Origin: Ahaetulla prasina
Lineage: Eukaryota; Chordata; Lepidosauria; Squamata; Colubridae
Length of the DNA stretch: 64,000 nucleotides
Direction: 5' to 3'
NCBI RefSeq assembly: GCF_028640845.1
Contig: NC_080540.1
Location: 280,379,524 to 280,443,523, forward strand
The notes under the pieces were generated by a model that was given only the letters and a program-made list of their open reading frames with translations, was not told the origin of the DNA and ran no database searches. Position numbers and translations under genes: made by a program. Each line of letters starts with the position of its first letter. Position 1 is the stretch's first letter. Below are positions 10,691 through 22,338 of the stretch, piece by piece.

Positions 10691-13592
10691 TCTGATGTTA
10701 TACAAGCGGTCCGTGGCCAATAAGGCCCCTAATACGATCTTATCCAGGGGGCGCCATGGATCTTATAGGCGTTACGGAGACCTGGTTTTCACTGAAGGCG
10801 TGCCCTGGTGAAATGTGCCCACCAGGTTTCCGTGCATTCCATCAGCCGAGGGCCCAGGGTAGGTGGGGGTGGCGGTTGCTATTAAAGAGAGTCTAGAGCG
10901 AGGAGACCACTGTACCTCAGATTGCGGGTGTGAATCCCTCTTTGTGAGATGGGGTCATAGGTGTCAGATGGGCTTGCTGGTCACGTACCTGGCTCCTTGC
11001 TGCGTGACAGCTGCCCTGCCCGAGCTCCTGGAGGTGCTTGCGGGGTGGCAGTGAGACCCCAGACTTTTAGTCATGGGGACTTTAACTGCCATCTGCCGGC
11101 TCGTCATCGACAGTGGCTCGGGAGTTCATGGCTTCCATGGCCTTGGACCTGACTCAAGTAGTTGATGGCCCCACTCACATCGGGGTGGCACTCTGGATCT
11201 TATTTTTATCTCTGGTCAGTGGTTGAAGGATCTGGATTTGAGAGATGTAGTCATAGAACCTTTGTCATGGTCAGATCACTCTCTCCTTCGCCTGGACTTT
11301 CTGACCGCCACTCAACACCGCAGGAGGCGGAACCACTCGTTGGTTCCGTCCCAGCGCCTGATGGACCCGGAGAGGTTCGGAGACTTGGGCCACTTCCTGA
11401 GGGTCTGGCTCACGGCACGGCAGAGGAACTAGCCGCAGCCTGGCAGCGGGCTGCGGCTGGGGCTAGACCGTGTCGTGCCTCTGACCTCTGACCCGGCGCA
11501 GATCCCAACCGGCTCCTTGGTTCTCCGAGGAGCTGAGGGGATGCGCGGAGAAGGCGCCTAGAGAGCTCCTGGAGGTCTAGCCGTTTAGAAGCTGATCGGA
11601 CACTAGTTGGGTCCTATACTAGGACCTACCTAGTGGCACTGAGGCGGCGTTGCTCGCCTCCTCCCTCATTGCGTCGGCAGATAACCGCCCAGCTGCCCTT
11701 TTTCGGGTGGCCCGTTCCCTCCTTCACCAGGGGGAGCGGGATGACCCGTTGCAGGGACGTGCTGAGGAGTTTAACGGTTATCTATACGATAAAATCGTTC
11801 AGCTTCGAGACGGTCTAGACCAAAATTGCGGCGATTCAGATGAGGCGTCTGAGGGTGGTCTTGGTGACATTTGTTGGGATGAGTTTGACCCTGTGGCTCC
11901 CGAGGACATGGACAGGTTGTTGGGTAGGCTGAATGCCACCACGTGTTTACTGGACCCGTGCCTCCTGGCTGGTGCTGGCCACTCAGGAGGTGACACGAGG
12001 CTGGCTCAGGCGATTCTGAGTGCCTCCTTGTTGGAGGAGTCTTTCCGGCCGCCTTGAAAGAGGCGGTGGTGAGGCCCTCCTCAAGAAGCCCTCCTGGACC
12101 CGGCTGTCTTAGGTAATTATCGTCCGGTCTCAACCTTCGCCAGCGGCGAAGGTTGTAGAAATATGGTGGCATATCAGTTTCCTCTGCACCTGGATGAAAC
12201 TGTCTATCTAGACCCGTTCAGTCCGGTTTCCGGCCCGGTTACAACACGGAGCGGCTTTGGTCGCGTTGGTGGATGATCTCTGGAGGGCCAGGGATAGGGG
12301 TTGTTCCTCTGCCCTGGTCCTATTAGACCTCTCAGCGGCTTTCGATACCATCGACCATGGTATCTTGCTGCGCCGTTGGGGATTGGGAGTGGGAGGCACC
12401 GTTTATCGGTGGTTCTCCTCCTATCTCTCCGACGGCATGAGACGGTGTTGACAGGGGCAGAGGTCGGCCCGGGCGCCTCACTTGTGGGGTGCCGCGGGGT
12501 CGATTCTCTCGCCCTTCTGTTCAACATCTATGAAACCGCTGGGTGAGATCATCAGTGGCTTGGTGTGAGGTACCAGCTGTCGCTGATGACACCCAGCTGT
12601 ACTTTTCCACACGGGCCACCCCAATGAAGCTATCAGTGCTGTCCCGGTGTTTGGAGGCCGTCACGGGTCTGGATGGGGAGAAACAGGCTCAAGCTCAATC
12701 CCTCCAAGACTGAGTGGCTGTGGATGCGGCATCCCGGTACAGTCAGCTGAGTCCTCGGCTGACTGTTGGGGCGAGTCATTGGCCCGATGGAGAGGTGCGC
12801 AATCTGGGCGTTCTCCTGGATGAGCGGCTGTCTTTTGAAGACCATTTGGCCGTCTCCAGGAGAGCTTTCCACCAGGTTCGCCTGGTGCGCCAGTTGCGCC
12901 TTTCTGACCGGGATGCCTTATGCACGGTCACTCACGCCCTCGTGACGTCTCGCCTGGATTACTGCAATGCTCTCTACATGGGGCTCCCTTGAGGGGCATC
13001 CGGAGGCTTCAGTTGGTCAGAGAGCGGCTGCGCGGGTGATAGAGAGCCCTCGGGGCTCCCGTGTTACCTATCCTGCGCAGACTGCACTGGCTACCTGTGG
13101 CCTTCGGGTGCGCTTCAAGGTGTTGGTGACAATCTTTAAAGCGCTCCATGGCATAGGGCCGGGCTATTCGGGACCGCCTACTGCTACCAAATACCTCTCA
13201 CCGACCGTGCGCTCCACAGAGGGACTCCTCAGGGTGCCGTCAGCTAGGCAGTGCCGTCTGGCGACACCAGGAAGGGCCTTCTCTGTGGGGCTCCCCTCCC
13301 TCTGGAATGAACTCCCCCCAGGACTTCGTCAACTTCCGGACCTCCGAACCTTTCGTCGCGAGCTTAAAACGCACTTATTCATCTGCGCGGGACTGGATTA
13401 GATTTTAAAGTTATTGGTTTTAAGGGGTTTTTATTATTTATATTGTTTTTTAAATTCGGCAATAGAATAAGTTTTTTAATTGTTGTTTTTTAATTTGTAT
13501 TTATATGTATTTTAACTGCCTGTGAACCGCCCTGAGTCCTTAGGGAGGTAGGGCGGTATATAAATTTGAAAAAATAAATAAATAAATAAATA
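10690..13592 (+). mobile_element. L2-like LINE, nearly full ORF2, inactivated
   Basis: A plus-strand non-LTR retrotransposon in the vertebrate L2/Rex-like group. In order, over several broken frames: endonuclease pieces (GVTETWF at about 10780, GDFNCHLPA at about 11075, SDHSLLRLDF at about 11270), reverse transcriptase (LLDLSAAFDTIDHGILLRR at about 12320; ADDTQLY, the catalytic Asp pair, at about 12583), and the C-terminal block (SRLDYCNALYMGLP at about 12990, [20 protein letters not shown] at about 13350). The 3' UTR ends CGCCCTGAGTCCTTAGGGAG and GGGCGGTATATAA with an (AAAT)n tail. Frameshifts and stops make it non-functional. It is inserted in an older minus-strand LINE (10225-10690 and 13595-13910). 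Confidence 0.88.
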
Positions 13593-13594
13593 AA

Positions 13595-13910
13595 ATTTCA
13601 AGCCTGGTGGCATAAGGTATTCTGTTGCGAGCAGAGGAATGGAGGACTCTTCTCATGAAATATCTCTGGACTCGCTCAATTGTATTAATGTCCGAAATGC
13701 AGTGTAGGTTCAAGATAGATGAGCTGTATTCAAGAATTGGTCTAGCAAATGTTTTTTATGCTCTAGTTAATAGTATAATATTACCAGAGAAGAAGCTACG
13801 CAAGATTAGGTTAACAACTCTTAATGCTTTTTTGGCAATGTTATTACAGGGAGCTCTGGCACTTAGATCGTTTGAGATGAGTATTGCATCCCCACTTCAG
13901 GCAAAGTGAA
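13595..13910 (-). mobile_element. LINE RT C-terminus, right part of the split copy
   Basis: Aligns by eye to the region of the LINE at 56910-57728 that encodes [14 protein letters not shown]...[11 protein letters not shown]; plus-strand markers are GGTGGCATAAGGTATTCTG and CTCAATTGTATTAATGTCCG. Continuous with 10225-10690 once the L2 insertion is removed. Confidence 0.7.
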
Positions 13911-14141
13911 AGGCACATTTATTAAGGGGGAGCCAAATCTGTACAGAGTCTTAGACTACAGTATAATTGCTGTTTTAAAAGAATCTTAGAATCATATAAT
14001 TGCTGCTTAAAAACAATTATGCTGCATGGAGTCATGTCTGTTTCAGCTAACTGTGTTTGGATTTTTACAGGTTTTTCTTTCAGAATTTCCAGATTCTTTT
14101 CTTTGTCTCTCCAAGGAGGGCTTTAAGGGTGCCTTGAAGCC

Positions 14142-14336
14142 ATGCCCTTCTCAACCCAGCCTGAAACAGGCAAAGAGCAGAATGTTCTGGTAGCAACTCT
14201 TGATAATGTCAGAAACCTCTCCAATATTTTGAAAGCCATTCATTTCAAAGACCACGCTACTTGCTTTGCTACATCAAATGGACTCAAAGTCACTGTGGAA
14301 AATGCAAAGTCTTTGCAAGCCAATGCTTTTATTCAG
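14142..14336 (+). CDS. RAD1: RAD1 coding exon 1
   Basis: ATG in context GAAGCCATGC; donor CAG/GTTAGA; 65 codons. Candidate acceptors for the 5' UTR part are TTTTTACAG (near 14070) and TTTCTTTCAG (near 14080). Confidence 0.95.
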
Positions 14337-17300
14337 GTTAGACAATTGGATTTCTTTTCTGCAGACTTACGAGGAATTTTAGTTCAACTAAAAAAATTAC
14401 ATGAATGTGTGTGACAATCAATATAAGACTTCCAAAAGAAATGACACATTCTAATAAATGAAAACAATTCTGCTGTAATATCTCAGCATATCTTATTTCC
14501 AGCAGAGGGAACTCTTTAAGCTACTTTGAGGTGGTTGAATCATGGAGTCTGTTGTAATGTTATCCCAGTAGTATTTCTTGATACACATTTAATAACAAAA
14601 AGTAGTTTTTGTATACTGTATATGCAAGAGAAGGTATTTTGCAAATAAATAGTTGCTCTAGACCTGCTGTGTGTGACTTTGTAGCAGGATTTGTACTAGA
14701 CTTTTAATCATCACAGCCTTGCTCTTGTGTCTATTATTGCAAATTACCAGTTCCACATGCTGTTTTGTAAAACACTTTTCTGCTTGATCTATCTCTTGTT
14801 AAACACCACCGGATTGCACTTTGAAAGTAAGAGTGCCATTTTTATATTACTTGGCCTTAATAGTTTTTGGATTTATTAATTTACAGGCTGGAATTTTCCA
14901 AGAATTTGTAGTGCAGGAAGAATCTGTGATGTTCAGAATCAATCTCTCTGTGCTTTTGGACTGTTTGACCATCTTTGGAACAAATTCTTTGCCAGGTATT
15001 GCGTGAGTTTATGTTGTACGGAATGATGCCAAATTGTTTCTTATGATTGTATGAAAATTATCTTGAATTGTGAATTGAATTAAAGATGCCTTATATTTGC
15101 CCATATCAATATGCCTAATATCTACTTCCAAAGTTCTACTGATAGATTGATTAGGAAGGAATGTGGCCATTTTGCAGTGTAGTTTGCCTTATCGCCTTAG
15201 TCATGAAACCAACAGGGTGACTTTGGGCCAGTCACAGACTCTCAACTCTAAAATGCAGGCAGTGGCAAGCCACTTCTGAAAAACCTTGCCAAGAAAATGG
15301 TAGAGACCTGTCCAGGCAGTCTGTAATGTCAGTTTTGGAAGGCAATTTTCTTTTTGCTTCTTAACTGCCACATATATTAGCTGGGGAAGTTGTTGTTGGA
15401 GTGGTAGAAAGTTAGTCACAACAACATTCCGTATTCAAGGACATCCAGCATCTGATGGAGACTGCCTGAAGATTGTATTCAATTGAGTGTGAAGAGTTGA
15501 TTGGACAATGTGATGAACTTGTGGGTGTGGGGCAGGACTGTGAACTGTCAACTGGGTGTGGAAAACCTGAAAGCTTTCAGTTTAGGGTTTTCCCAGCTGT
15601 GCCAGCGTGACATTTCTAATAAATTGGAGCTTTGAGGAACCTCAAGCCTCAGAGCTTTATTTCGTTGGGGGTGTTCCTTGGAACCCTGACAGTAATAGTC
15701 AACAGTGACTTGAAGGCACAAAAGTTTGTAAAAGAATGACCGTTATGTGGTGCTTTAGAGCAGGGGTCTCCAACCTTGGCAACTTGAAGACTTTGATTTA
15801 TTTCAGCCAGCAAAGCTGGCTGAGGAATTCTGGGAGTTGAAGTCCACAAGTCTTCAAGTTGCCAAGTTGGAGACCCCTGCTTTAGAGTGAAAGGCAGAAA
15901 GGTGTTTTGGGGGCTTATGGCTCACTTGTACAGCTGTTGCCAAACCCTGAATTGCATATTTTTCCAGGCTCATGCTGCAGTTCCACAATCCTGGCAACAG
16001 ATACAACTGCTTTCAAGAGTTTTGTTAGAAGCTACATGAGTACCCCTTTCCATTCAAAACCACTTTTTTGCTTTAAATCTAAACACTGCCCCAGCTCTAC
16101 TGAATAGGAATAGTTGCAATATTATAATAGGGTATGTGTTTTTTTTTTCATTTCAGGAACTCAAACAGCCCTTCAGATGTGTTATCAGGGATACGGCTAC
16201 CCTCTAACCCTCTACCTGGAGGAAGGAGGGGTGGTGACTGTATGTAAAATCAACACTCAGGAACCTGAAGAGATTCTCGATTTTGACTTCTGCAGTACTA
16301 ACGTTGTAAATAAAATTATCCTGCAGTCAGAAGGACTCAGAGAGGCATTTTCCGAATTAGATATGACCAGTGAAGTGCTGCAGATTACAATGTCTCCAGA
16401 CAAACCATATTTCAGGTAGTAGAAATAATTGTCCTATTCTAATAATCATTTATCAAAATCGGGTAGCTGTGATCCTGAGCACAGTGCAAACATATGGCAT
16501 AAAATGAGTATATGGAAAGGAAAGCTGAATATACTTTTGCATATTTAAAATTCAATCTTGATTATGCTCTAGCACAGCAGTCCTTCACTTATCTAAAAGT
16601 AAGTCCTATTGAATTCCAGGGCTTTTTCCCGCAATTATGCATGTGGAAAATTGTAGCTGAAAAGGACCTCTAATTAACCAGGAGCAGAGCTACAGCTTGA
16701 GATTTTGGAGAGCTGCCAAGTCAGAGTAGATTATCCATGAGCAACCTTTTTATAGCTGGTCTTGCAGATGTTTATGCTTTCGAGGCCTTCAGAGGATGTA
16801 GTCCTGAGATTGGTGATGTGAGCAGAGGCGCCTGGGAGGAACCTGTTTTCCATTTTGGAATGTGATTGCGAGGAACCAGAAATTTAATGCACTTCCTTTA
16901 GTGATAAAGAGAAAGCACTAGAAACATGTTTGTTTTTTATAGTAGCAGAAGAACTAGTGGAAAACAGAAATTACTAAGGTTGATGAAATTCAGTGGTGGG
17001 TTTCTACCGGTTCGCCACTGGTTCAGGCGAACTGGTAGTGGCAGTGGCGGGAGGCTCCGCCCACCTGCCTGGACATCATCACGGATGCTCTGCGCATGCG
17101 CACAAGCGCTGCACACAAGCACAAGCGTGCTTCCAATTCAGAACCGGTAGCAAAAGTAAGTAGAACCCACTACTGATGAAATTGTATGCCGGGATGGTTC
17201 AGGAGCAAGATTCAGGAGCAAAATGGACATTTGCAAATTCTTCTTGTTACTTAAAAAGAGAAAAAATAGGTTTTTTTTTTACTCTTTGCTAATTTTTAAT

Positions 17301-18673
17301 GGGCATAATGCATGTCACATGACTCTGCAAGACTTAAGTTCGTTTTGCTCCTTAAATCCGACCAATCCCAAAATGAAAATGAAGTCCAGCAGTAGCCATT
17401 GTCTTCTCCTATCCTCTCCAACAGTTAGATAAAAATATTTAGTATTTTCGGACTTCGATGCCAAGGCATAATTTTTCAATAATTTAGAGGATTAATGACA
17501 CATTCTGAAATAGGTTTGCTCAATTTTGTCAAATGCTGTGTTTACATATGCGATATTGCTATTTTTGATATTCAGTTTGGTACATCTTTTCTTCTTAAGA
17601 TTATCTACTTTTGGGAATGCTGGAAGCACTCACCTGGATTACCCCAAAGATTCTGACCTTATTGAAGCCTTTCATTGTAACGAAACACAAACAAACAGGT
17701 GAGCTACACCAATGCAAAGCATTACAGTGACCATTTGTATCATACAACTCTTAATATTTATTTATCCTAGACTGCATATCCCTGTCCAGAAAGGTGATCA
17801 ATATTGCTTAACTGGAATTTTTGTAGCAAGATTGGCAGTGTTTTTTGGTATTGAATGCCATATATGCTATCCTGCACAGTCATAGCATTTTTTTAAAAAG
17901 CCCTAAATCAGAAATGATATTGAGAAATCTAGCAAGGATGTCCAGTGCTGTGAAATTTTGGATACTTTTCCAAAAAAAAAAAAAAAAAAAAGGAATATAT
18001 GCACATCAGGATTGATCTGTGGAGTCCTTGGTGGTCTCTGAAGTTGCTTGCAGGTGCCAACTAGGTGACATCATTAGTGTGAGTGATGTGGGGTTTACTC
18101 CCTGTGTATATATAATAGCTTGTCCAGTCAGTTTTGGTTGGGAGCATGGTTTTCTGTGGGAGTTTGAATACATTCCTATGCTGGCTGGGGAATTCTGGGA
18201 GCTGAAGTCCACACATCAAGTTTCTAAGATTGAGAAACAGTTTTACAGAGAAACCCCAAAACAAGATAGGTGTGTCCTTCTAGGGTGAAGTTGTGTGAAT
18301 GTGCTAATCACACTGGGCTCATTTTAAATGCTGGGTAAATTGCGCTTGGATTGAAAACAAAGCATGGGGAGATAGGATTACATTCCACTTTTTGCCTCTA
18401 ATAATACCGTTTGTGTAGGATTGTGGGTTTGATAATCGCAGCTACTTATACCGATGTTATATTTGACGTTAGGCTTTTCCTTTTTATAGATACAAGATTT
18501 CATTACTCAAGCCATCCATTAAAGCATTAGCTCTGTCTTGCAAGGTATCCATTCGGACAGATAACCGAGGTTTTCTTTCATTGCAATATATGATAAGGAA
18601 CGAAGACGGAGAGATATGCTTTGTGGAATATTACTGCTGTCCCGATGAGGACGTGGCAGAAGCTGAACTGTAG
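14142..18673 (+). CDS. RAD1: RAD1 checkpoint clamp component, complete coding region
   Basis: RAD1 is the PCNA-like subunit of the RAD9-RAD1-HUS1 clamp, loaded at DNA damage to activate ATR signalling in the nucleus. Five coding exons: 14142-14336, 14887-14995, 16157-16415, 17600-17698, 18490-18673. All have AG acceptors and GT donors and compatible phases, giving 281 residues (human 282). Recognisable stretches include LDNVRNLSNILKAIHF, QEFVVQEESVMFRINLSVLL, CYQGYGYPLTLYLEEGGVVT, LREAFSELDMTSEVLQITMS, FGNAGSSHLDYPKDSDLIEA and TDNRGFLSLQYMIRNEDGE. The ATG is preceded in frame by TAA five codons upstream, so the start is secure. The protein is closest to the human one except at its N-terminus. 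A non-coding 5' exon is expected but not identified; upstream lies transposon DNA rather than a CpG island. Confidence 0.97.
14887..14995 (+). CDS. RAD1: RAD1 coding exon 2
   Basis: Acceptor AATTTACAG, donor CAG/GTATTG, phase 1 exit splitting a Gly codon. Encodes AGIFQEFVVQEESV to TNSLP. Confidence 0.95.
15761..15879. mobile_element. Palindromic hAT-type MITE
   Basis: In RAD1 intron 2. Arms CAGGGGTCTCCAACCTTGG and CCAAGTTGGAGACCCCTG; perfect 8-bp duplication CTTTAGAG at 15753-15760 and 15880-15887. Confidence 0.9.
16157..16415 (+). CDS. RAD1: RAD1 coding exon 3
   Basis: Acceptor TTCATTTCAG after a long T tract, donor CAG/GTAGTA. Encodes TQTALQMCYQGYGYP through MSPDKPYF. Confidence 0.96.
16991..17175. 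mobile_element. hAT-type MITE ('CAGTGGTGGGTTTC' family)
   Basis: In RAD1 intron 3. Ends CAGTGGTGGGTTTCTACCGG and AGTAGAACCCACTACTG; perfect 8-bp duplication ATGAAATT at 16983-16990 and 17176-17183. Confidence 0.92.
17600..17698 (+). CDS. RAD1: RAD1 coding exon 4
   Basis: Acceptor TTCTTCTTAAG, donor CAG/GTGAGC. Encodes LSTFGNAGSSHLDYPKDSDL to ETQTN. Confidence 0.95.
18001..18345. repeat. Low-copy interspersed repeat
   Basis: In RAD1 intron 4. Contains TGGAGTCCTTGGTGGTCTCT and ends AAATGCTGGGTAAATTGC. The right half recurs at about 20160-20345 and the left half resembles 55848-56095. Probably a degenerate palindromic DNA element. Confidence 0.5.
18490..18673 (+). CDS. RAD1: RAD1 coding exon 5 with stop
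   Basis: Acceptor TTTTATAG. Encodes YKISLLKPSIKALALSCKVS to the acidic end DEDVAEAEL; TAG at 18671-18673. Confidence 0.96.
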
Positions 18674-19004
18674 CTATAATGAAAAAGGTGACTGAATTAA
18701 TACCCGAGAAAACTGTTTAGTTCAAGGCTATCAGGAAAAAAAAAACAACAGAACAAGAGGAACCCAACTGAAAGGCCAGAGATCAGAACATTCTGGAGCC
18801 ACACCTGGTTTCTTTAGGGTGATGAAAAATGCAGATGGAGGCAATACGCTTTGAAAAAGCTGCTGCAGATACCCCTGGAGGAATGTGTGTAATATGGAGG
18901 GTCAGGTTGTAGACACTTTTTTTTCCCTCCAGGCAACGGTTTTGCTCTGCCTCCAAAAGGAGGGCAGGGTAAAGCCAAAACTATTTTTATTTCAGTTACC
19001 TGAA

Positions 19005-19010
19005 AATAAA
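19005..19010 (+). promoter_or_regulatory. Candidate RAD1 polyadenylation signal
   Basis: AATAAA about 330 bp after the RAD1 stop; another AATAAA occurs near 19970. No transcript evidence. Confidence 0.4.
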
Positions 19011-19619
19011 AATTACAAGGAACACTTATAACAGCGGGACTTACATACCCAACGTACAAGCTAGAAATGAGCCTCTGAAGCAGAGCTGAGAGACTGGTTG
19101 TCTGTCAAAATGAGCCACTACCTCATGTCTGGTGGAAGATTTGGCAAAACTGTGTTGTATCACATACTTTATATTTGAATCTAGAAAGTATCACAAATTC
19201 TGAATGGATATATTTCCCATTTTATATACCACAAAATACATTTTCAGAAATAACTTTAAATGTTGTTTTATTTTTTTTGTCAAGGTAACAGGCAATCTCC
19301 TTTCCATTTTTCCTATTTTGAACTAGGGGGACCCCTCCCCTCTTTCAGGCTGCCTCTGTATCCAAGCAAACAGAAGACAGAAATTAGCACCACCATTTAG
19401 AAGACAGAAGACACCCTCAGCATTTTCTAAAAAATAGGTCATCAGTATGCTTGGAAAATGATTCAGTGGGCTATGGGGGTGGGGGTGTTGAATGTAAAAA
19501 TGAAAAGGGCAGCACAATTTATATGATCTGTCCCTCCTTCTGTTTTTTTTCATGGTGGCTTAATTGGAATGTACGGAAGACCAGAAATGGTATTGGGGAG
19601 AGAAATTTTTTAGCTGGGA

Positions 19620-19866
19620 ACTGAAAACTTATTTATTTATCCAAGCGGGACTGGCCTGATTTTTTAAAATTTAAAATTTTTAAATTTTAAATTTTATTGG
19701 GTATTTTATATGGTCAATTGGACGGTTTTAATTTCGGCCTTTATTGAATAAGTTTTTTAATTGTTATTTTAGTGTGTATATTAATTGTTTTAATGTAGGC
19801 TGTACACTGCCCTGAGTCCTTTGGGAGAAGGGCGGTATAAAAGTTTAATTAATTAATTAATTAAAT
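19620..19866 (+). mobile_element. L2-like LINE 3' tail
   Basis: Short 3' end with CTGTACACTGCCCTGAGTCC, TTTGGGAGAAGGGCGG and an (AATT)n-type tail, the same tail as the LINE at 10690-13592. Confidence 0.75.
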
Positions 19867-20405
19867 AAATTGCTTTCTTTTTCCCCAGCAAAAAAGTAAC
19901 ATGGAAACCTATTAACTAATTTAAAGAGATGATTCTAAAATTCAGTTAGGTGCTAAGTGTCATTACAAGAATAAACGTAGACAAAACACGCATACCCTGG
20001 TTTTTAAATATAAGTCAGCCTTTCTTCTGCTCACCAACGAACTCTGGAAATCAGTACTACCATTGAAAGCCCAAGCTTAGTTGATGGGCCTTTCAGTGGA
20101 CAGAGAAGCTGATGTGCCTACCGTGGCCAAAGAAATGACCAAATGGGGAATCTACCTTACCTTGGCATGTGTATGTAGTAAAAAATTTGGTGAGCTGACA
20201 TCCACATATCTTCAAGTTAACAAGGTTGAGTCACTTTTATAGGGAAGGCACAAATCAAGGTACGGTATGTGTATCCTTTCATAGTAAAAGTTGTGTGACT
20301 GTGCTGATCGTGCTTGGCTCATTTTAAATGCTGGGTCATATCCTAAGACTGAGCTTCTGCAATAAACTAAATCCAAACTAAATGACCTGCATTATGATGT
20401 AGCAC

Positions 20406-20725
20406 AGGGGTGTCAAACTCAAGGCCCGAGGGCTTAGATCAGACTCATGGGGCTGCCCTGGAAACAGTGAAGGACCGGCCCTTGGTGCCTTTGTCAGCAA
20501 AAATAGAGGCCGGGAGGCCATGGGTGCTGGCAGCGGTTTGCAGGAGGCCAGTTCCCAGCTTGGGAGCCTGTTTTTGCTGGCAGAGCACTTGGGGGCTGCC
20601 ACAGGCGCGCCTGAGTTACGTCGGGCTGGCCACGCCCACCCTGGCCACACACACCCCACCCCACCCGGCCCCCGAGGTCAAACAACCCTGATGCAGCCCT
20701 CAATAAAATCAAGTTAGCACAATGG
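20406..20725. mobile_element. hAT-type element ('CAGGGGTGTCAAACTC' family), degraded right end
   Basis: Left end CAGGGGTGTCAAACTCAAGG with the GGCCCGAGGGC box. The right part ends GAGGTCAAACAACCCTGATG and CAAGTTAGCACAATGG, a decayed inverted end. Confidence 0.65.
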
Positions 20726-21601
20726 ATAAATCAAGTCATGAAGTAAGAGTTAAAATCAGGAGTCTTTCACTCCCTCCACCTTCTTTGTAAAGGTAAATTC
20801 TAACCACATTTTGTAACTAGCTGGGTTATGCTGTAGCATCAAATATTACTGCTAGTTTTGGGGTATCTTTCTAAAAAGGAATTGAAATTAATATTAAAAG
20901 TGTGTTGCAGAAATTTAATCAAGAATTTAAATGCCAATTTCTCTTGTATATTCCTGGTCTCCTATTCCAGTCCTGTGTTGCCTAAAGATCTGGGATGGAG
21001 AAAATTAATGTTGCCTTTTTATCCTGTTTTAGACACTTGGTCAATTTCTGTTCAGTTGGAAGCCTGCAGGAAAAATAGCAAAGAATATGTTACAGTTAAC
21101 GGGCACATATCAATAAATGAATCGGTTGATCAGATTATATAATGCTCTGTTTCATTTGCTCTTTAAAAAGTGGAATTAAGCTAAAAATATCTATGGAGAT
21201 TCTCAGTCATCCAGGTCATATTTGTCCCAAAGGTGCTTTTTCAAGGGACGACTGGACTTTCTGGTTTTTCTTTGAAAACTGATGCTCTCTAGGTTGCATT
21301 ACAATTTGTTTTCAACAAGGTTTTTGGAAAAGGGATGTAAGATAGCATGAACTCAATCACTATCTTTTCTTGGATTATTGTTTAGGGGCTTTAGGGCCCA
21401 TGTTCCAAAGCAGGAAATGCTACAGGTTTTGGTACTACGGTACTTAATAATTTTGGTAATACTGGATTAACTCTTTAGAAGATCAATCCACATTATAAAT
21501 AGAAGTTAAAAGTGGTGCCCTGAAGGAACCCTCCTTTTTCTAACAAAAAAAAGAGGTGATATTTCATAATGGTAGTTAACATAGTAGTGCAAGTGCAATG
21601 C

Positions 21602-21605
<4 letters not shown>

Positions 21606-21640
<35 letters not shown>
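21606..21640. repeat. (TG)n microsatellite
   Basis: About sixteen TG units flanked by ACACAC-rich sequence. Confidence 0.95.
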
Positions 21641-21754
21641 TTACACACACAAACAAATGCAAATTGACTGAAAGTTCTGTGTACCATCTTAGAATAGTAA
21701 TGTTAAAATTTTGCTTGGCAGAGTGATGCATGAATTGTTTCCCAGTCAAACAGC

Positions 21755-22161
21755 CAGGGGTGGGCTTCAAAATTTTTAGCAAGGGGTTCTCTGCCTGGTT
21801 GCTGGGTGGGCGTAGCCATGGTGGGCGTGGCCTAGTAGGCCTCCTGCCCCATGGCGGAGAGGGTATTTGTGCCCTCCCTAGCCTCTGGAGGCTTTCTTCG
21901 AGCCTCCAGGAGGGCAAAAACTGTCTCCCTAAGCTCTGGAGGCCGGAAAGAGGGCTGTTTCCAGCCTTCCCGAACTTCCAATAGGTCTGTTTTTTGCCCT
22001 CCCCCGAGCCTCCCTGCCCTTACCTGCATCCAAAACAGGCCGTGTGGGGACTCCTGGGAGGGGCAGGGTGGGGTGGGCGGGGCCAGCCAGGAGTGGGATT
22101 TGGGGGTTTTCCAAACTGCCCAGAATCTTGGCTAAAGGTTTTTCTGAACCCCCCAGCCCTG
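21755..22161. mobile_element. hAT-type MITE ('CAGGGGTGGGCTTCAAAATT' family)
   Basis: GC-rich 407-bp element with many GGGCGTGG boxes. Perfect 8-bp duplication CAAACAGC at 21747-21754 and 22162-22169. It ends about 90 bp beyond the TTC23L stop codon. Confidence 0.88.
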
Positions 22162-22251
22162 CAAACAGCCTTCCCAACCTTGTTGCTACAAAGCCTGGAT
22201 ATCTATTGTGCATATCCTCCTCCAATCCTAGTTTTTTAAAAATATTAAAAC

Positions 22252-22338
22252 TTACCCATTCATCATATCTAGCAGCTCTTGTGTCTTTTTAGTTTTCTTG
22301 TGGTGGGACCCATAAATAGCAATTTGAATCTGCACACA
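22252..22338 (-). CDS. TTC23L: TTC23L coding exon 9 (probable last)
   Basis: Acceptor CCCATGCAG. Encodes [20 protein letters not shown], then ELLDMMNG and an in-frame TAA. It matches the family's IQ..VYG...KTRKT..LL end. The TAA overlaps a GGGTAAGT donor consensus, so splicing to a further 3' exon cannot be excluded. Confidence 0.8.
   Translation of the reverse strand, partial: CVQIQIAIYGSHHKKTKKTQELLDMMNG

Noticed and set aside
11771..12527. Minus-strand frames of 100-130 codons over the L2-like LINE
   Set aside because: Antisense shadows of the reverse transcriptase region; proline/arginine-rich without family features.
14035..14141. BRIX1 first exon close upstream of the RAD1 start on the minus strand
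   Set aside because: Reading the minus strand gave no Met followed by a basic Brix N-terminus; the sequence looks like the RAD1 5' acceptor region.
20378..22239. Several 80-110 codon frames on both strands
   Set aside because: They lie on GC-rich hAT-type MITEs (20406, 21755), where stops are rare by composition.
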